This document shows positions 61,799-64,000 of a stretch of 64,000 nucleotides of DNA, piece by piece. Under the pieces are notes generated by a model. It was not told the origin of the DNA, ran no database searches, and was given only the letters and a program-made list of their open reading frames with translations. The position numbers were made by a program, and so were the translations under genes. Numbering within the stretch: position 1 is the stretch's first letter; the number at the start of each line of letters is the position of its first letter. This stretch comes from an uncultured Bacteroidales bacterium (GTDB taxonomy: Bacteria > Bacteroidota > Bacteroidia > Bacteroidales > UBA932): the NCBI GenBank assembly GCA_900319855.1, contig ONQC01000006.1, positions 1-64,000 of the forward strand, given 5' to 3'.

Positions 61799-63205
61799 CT
61801 ACTGGAAATTCCGCTGGCCGGGGACGCGTCCTGCCGGCGGTTCGGCGGGGTGGCGTTCCACGACGGCCGGCCCGCCGGGGATAAAGGTAAGCCCCTTGAC
61901 ATATTCCGCCTGGAAATCGGCATCCTGCAGGCCGGTCAGCCGCTTGCCGCCGACATAGCAGTTGTCGAACGTGATGTCCTCGACGAACTTGGTGGGATGG
62001 CCGATGAGGGCGAACGGCTTGCGGTCGTTGGCCCAGCGGACGTTCTTCAGGAGGACGCCCTTGACCGAGCCCATGCGGCCGTTGCCGTAGCGTTCGCCTT
62101 CCGTCAGGATGATCTCGAGGTTCTTGTATTCGATGTCGGACTCGACCCGGATGTCTTCGAAGGTGATGTTCCGCACTTCGGAGGGACCGTCGCAGACGAT
62201 GCTGAAGGCCGCGTGTCCGCCGGTGCGGCCGGAGCCGCGGGCGCGGAGGATGTCACAGTCCACCATGCGGATGTTCTCCACGATGCCGCCGTTCAGTTCG
62301 AAGCCCAGGGTCATGCCGTCGGCATGGTCCCAGCCCACCAGCAGGCAGCCGCGGACGGTGACGTCCCGGCAGCTGAGGTCGAAGTTGTCGGGATTGCCGT
62401 TGGCCTTGACCGCGATGCAGTCGTCCCGGGTGCGGATGAAGCAATCCTCGATGAGGAAGCCCTTGCTGGACACGGGATTGATGCCGTCCAGTCCCCAGGT
62501 GCCCGTGTGGGAGAAGACTTTGACGTTGCGGTAGACGGTATTGACGCTGTTGGTCACGGTGTTGGTCCAGCCGCGGGTGCTGCGCATGAAGATGCCCTCT
62601 ACGGTCAGGTTCTCGCAGCCGTTGACGCTGAGGTTGCCGCCAAGCGAGCCCCGTCCGATGATCCGGACGTTTTTGCCGGTTCCGGAAAAGTTTCCGTTGA
62701 CCAGGGCGCCGCCGGCGATGTAGACGGTCATGTTGTCCTCCAGGACCATCCGGCCGGCGTCATGGACGCCCGGACCGAAATACCGCACGCCGGGCGTGCC
62801 GGGAGCGGGGACATCTTTCTCCAGGGGATTGGCGAACAGGGCCAGGTACGGCTTTCCGTTGATGCGGATGTAGAGTTTCCGGGGGCCGTCAATCTTGAAG
62901 GTCAGCCGGTTTTTCTTGACGGATGCCTTGATACCGGCGCTGGCGGGCTGGATGGTATAGTCCTTGACCGGGTCCGGCGTCTCGATGACGATGGTCTGCG
63001 GGCCTTCGCAGGAAAAGTTCGCGACATGGAGGCCTTCCATGCCGTCCGGTCCGACCTGCTCGACCCAGACGGCGTGGCCGCTGGCGGTGAGCGTGTAGTC
63101 GGCGCTGGTCTTCATATCCGGAATCGCCGGATATGTGACCACCTGCTGGGCGAAGGCCGGGAGGACCAGCACGACGCCCAGTAGTAGGGTAGTCAATCTT
63201 TTCAT
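61799..63205 (-). CDS. right-handed beta-helix glycoside hydrolase (GH28/GH49-like), first half of a split fusion
   Basis: The 468 residues up to the TAG have a signal peptide (LLLGVVLVLPAFAQ), an N-terminal sandwich (about 20-125) and a parallel beta-helix with YFGPGVHDAGRMVLEDNMTV, TGTWGLDGINPVSSKG and the Asp pair in CFIRTRDDCIAVKANG, the layout of GH28/GH49 acid catalysts. The C-terminus runs into a linker-like tail (ERHPAEPPAGRVPGQRNFQ) that stops at TAG and continues in the same frame into an esterase domain. The start at 63205 is 2 nt after the GH31 stop, so the genes are coupled. The substrate may be a decorated pectin or glucan; not determinable. Confidence 0.8.
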   Translation of the reverse strand: MKRLTTLLLGVVLVLPAFAQQVVTYPAIPDMKTSADYTLTASGHAVWVEQVGPDGMEGLHVANFSCEGPQTIVIETPDPVKDYTIQPASAGIKASVKKNRLTFKIDGPRKLYIRINGKPYLALFANPLEKDVPAPGTPGVRYFGPGVHDAGRMVLEDNMTVYIAGGALVNGNFSGTGKNVRIIGRGSLGGNLSVNGCENLTVEGIFMRSTRGWTNTVTNSVNTVYRNVKVFSHTGTWGLDGINPVSSKGFLIEDCFIRTRDDCIAVKANGNPDNFDLSCRDVTVRGCLLVGWDHADGMTLGFELNGGIVENIRMVDCDILRARGSGRTGGHAAFSIVCDGPSEVRNITFEDIRVESDIEYKNLEIILTEGERYGNGRMGSVKGVLLKNVRWANDRKPFALIGHPTKFVEDITFDNCYVGGKRLTGLQDADFQAEYVKGLTFIPGGPAVVERHPAEPPAGRVPGQRNFQ

Positions 63206-63207
63206 TT

Positions 63208-64000
63208 TTAGAACTTTATCGCAACCTTGGCAGCGGTGGTGGCGCTTTGGACCGGGAGCTTGACGGTCGCTTCCTTGGTGGCGGCGTCGTAGGTGCATTC
63301 CAGCGCGGTTCCGCCCAGGGTGGCGGACGGCTTGCGGCTGAGGCCGCCGAGCACGAGGGTCAGGTCACGGTCTGCCACCATGCCCTTGTAGGAGCCCTGG
63401 CGGGCGGCGATGTCGACGGTGCAGCCCGAGCCGGTCGCGGTCTTGGAGATCACGGTGGTGGCATAGGCCTGCGGGTAGGCCTGGCTGACACCGTCATCCT
63501 CATAGTGGGTGTAGGTGCTCTTGCCGGCGCCCGGGGCGATGAAGATGCGCAGGGCGTTGGTCGGGGTCTGCAGGTCCTGGATGCCTTCGTGGGCGAGCGG
63601 GATGATGGCGCCGGCCTTGACGAACCAGCAGATCTCACCGATGGAGTACTGCAGGTCGCGGGTCTGTCCGCCCTTAATCATCTGCTTGTGGGCCATGTCA
63701 TACCAGTCGTTGCCGGCGGGGAACCAGACCTGGCGTCCGGCTTTCCCGCTGAGTGAATCGATCGGCTCGCAGACGGTCGCGGCGAGGATGTTGTCGCCGA
63801 AATAATACTGCTCCTTGAAGGTGTAGGCATTCTCGTTCTCCGGGAATTCATAGTACATCGGACGGCACATGGAGATGCCGGTGTCATATCCCTTGCGGGC
63901 CATGTCGTAGATGTACGGGGTCAGGGCATAGCGGAGCTCGTCGGCTTCGCGCATGTACTGGTAGTGGTCCTCGAAGGCCCAGAAGCGGCGCTCGATGATG
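63208..64000 (-). CDS. GH31 family alpha-glycosidase, C-terminal part (5' end outside window)
   Basis: The visible 263 residues are the C-terminal part of a GH31 enzyme (alpha-xylosidase or alpha-glucosidase). The end of the barrel appears in ERRFWAFEDHYQYMREADEL with RYALTPYIYDMA, then RPMYYEFPENENAYTFKEQY and FGDNILAATVCEPI. The post-barrel sandwich follows (QVWFPAGNDWYDM, EICWFVKAGAIIPL, YTHYEDDGVSQAY) and a DUF5110-like end. Catalytic residues are upstream of the window. It is upstream of and coupled to the beta-helix/esterase gene, so alpha-linked side chains are probably removed along with acyl groups from the same substrate. Confidence 0.88.
   Translation of the reverse strand, partial: IIERRFWAFEDHYQYMREADELRYALTPYIYDMARKGYDTGISMCRPMYYEFPENENAYTFKEQYYFGDNILAATVCEPIDSLSGKAGRQVWFPAGNDWYDMAHKQMIKGGQTRDLQYSIGEICWFVKAGAIIPLAHEGIQDLQTPTNALRIFIAPGAGKSTYTHYEDDGVSQAYPQAYATTVISKTATGSGCTVDIAARQGSYKGMVADRDLTLVLGGLSRKPSATLGGTALECTYDAATKEATVKLPVQSATTAAKVAIKF

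Noticed and set aside
61799-61801. TAG recoded as a sense codon throughout the organism.
   Set aside because: Other genes in the window end at TAG at sensible places (18194-18196 and 57176-57178), followed by intergenic hairpins. A general recoding is therefore unlikely.

Overview
The window is a G+C-rich (roughly 60% by eye) chromosomal stretch from a member of Bacteroidota, most likely a gut-type Bacteroidales. The signs are three SusC/SusD pairs, FecR/ECF regulation, DUF1735, BACON and DUF6377 proteins, many secreted or lipoprotein glycosidases, and promoters of the Bacteroidota type (TTTG or TTG, then 19-20 nt, then TAnnTTTG). The G+C content is high for Bacteroides or Prevotella and fits a Rikenellaceae- or Cryptobacteroides-like lineage better, but the genus cannot be fixed from sequence reading alone. 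I saw no rRNA, tRNA, CRISPR array or insertion sequence.

Region 1 (1-18257) is a polysaccharide utilization locus that resembles the high-mannose N-glycan loci of Bacteroides. A divergent promoter region near 5.7-5.87 kb separates two operons. The leftward one holds an ECF sigma factor, a GH130 phosphorylase and two GH92 alpha-mannosidases, the last cut by the window edge. The rightward one holds a FecR anti-sigma factor, SusC with an STN signalling domain, SusD, a GH18-fold protein without catalytic residues, a DUF1735-LamG lipoprotein, a DUF1735-GH18 endo-glycosidase with its catalytic Glu, a BACON protein and a Big_2 protein, closed by a terminator. The predicted flow is surface endo-cleavage by GH18, import by SusCD, mannose trimming by GH92, and phosphorolysis of Man-GlcNAc by GH130.

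Region 2 (18256-24900) is housekeeping or accessory: a lone AAA ATPase, an Lrp/AsnC regulator, and a tight operon metY-metX-thrA for homocysteine and homoserine synthesis, closed by a bidirectional terminator.

Region 3 (24994-47855, all leftward) is a second PUL. A DUF6377 regulator is followed by SusC, SusD and DUF3823, then, after a strong hairpin terminator, two tandem roughly 1000-residue double beta-helix proteins, a DUF5107-TPR protein, an agarase-like clan-A glycosidase, a smaller clan-A glycosidase and a GH3 beta-glucosidase. Its substrate is not obvious and its enzyme set is unusual. Candidate operator repeats lie upstream of SusC.

Region 4 (48015-52186) carries gpmI and rnr. Region 5 (52407-60733) carries a SusCD pair without adjacent glycosidases, an alkaline phosphatase and a LytS/LytTR two-component pair. 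Region 6 (60935-64000) is the start of another leftward enzyme cluster: a GH31 enzyme (cut by the window edge), then a beta-helix glycosidase and a CE1 esterase domain that sit in one reading frame, separated by a single TAG codon.
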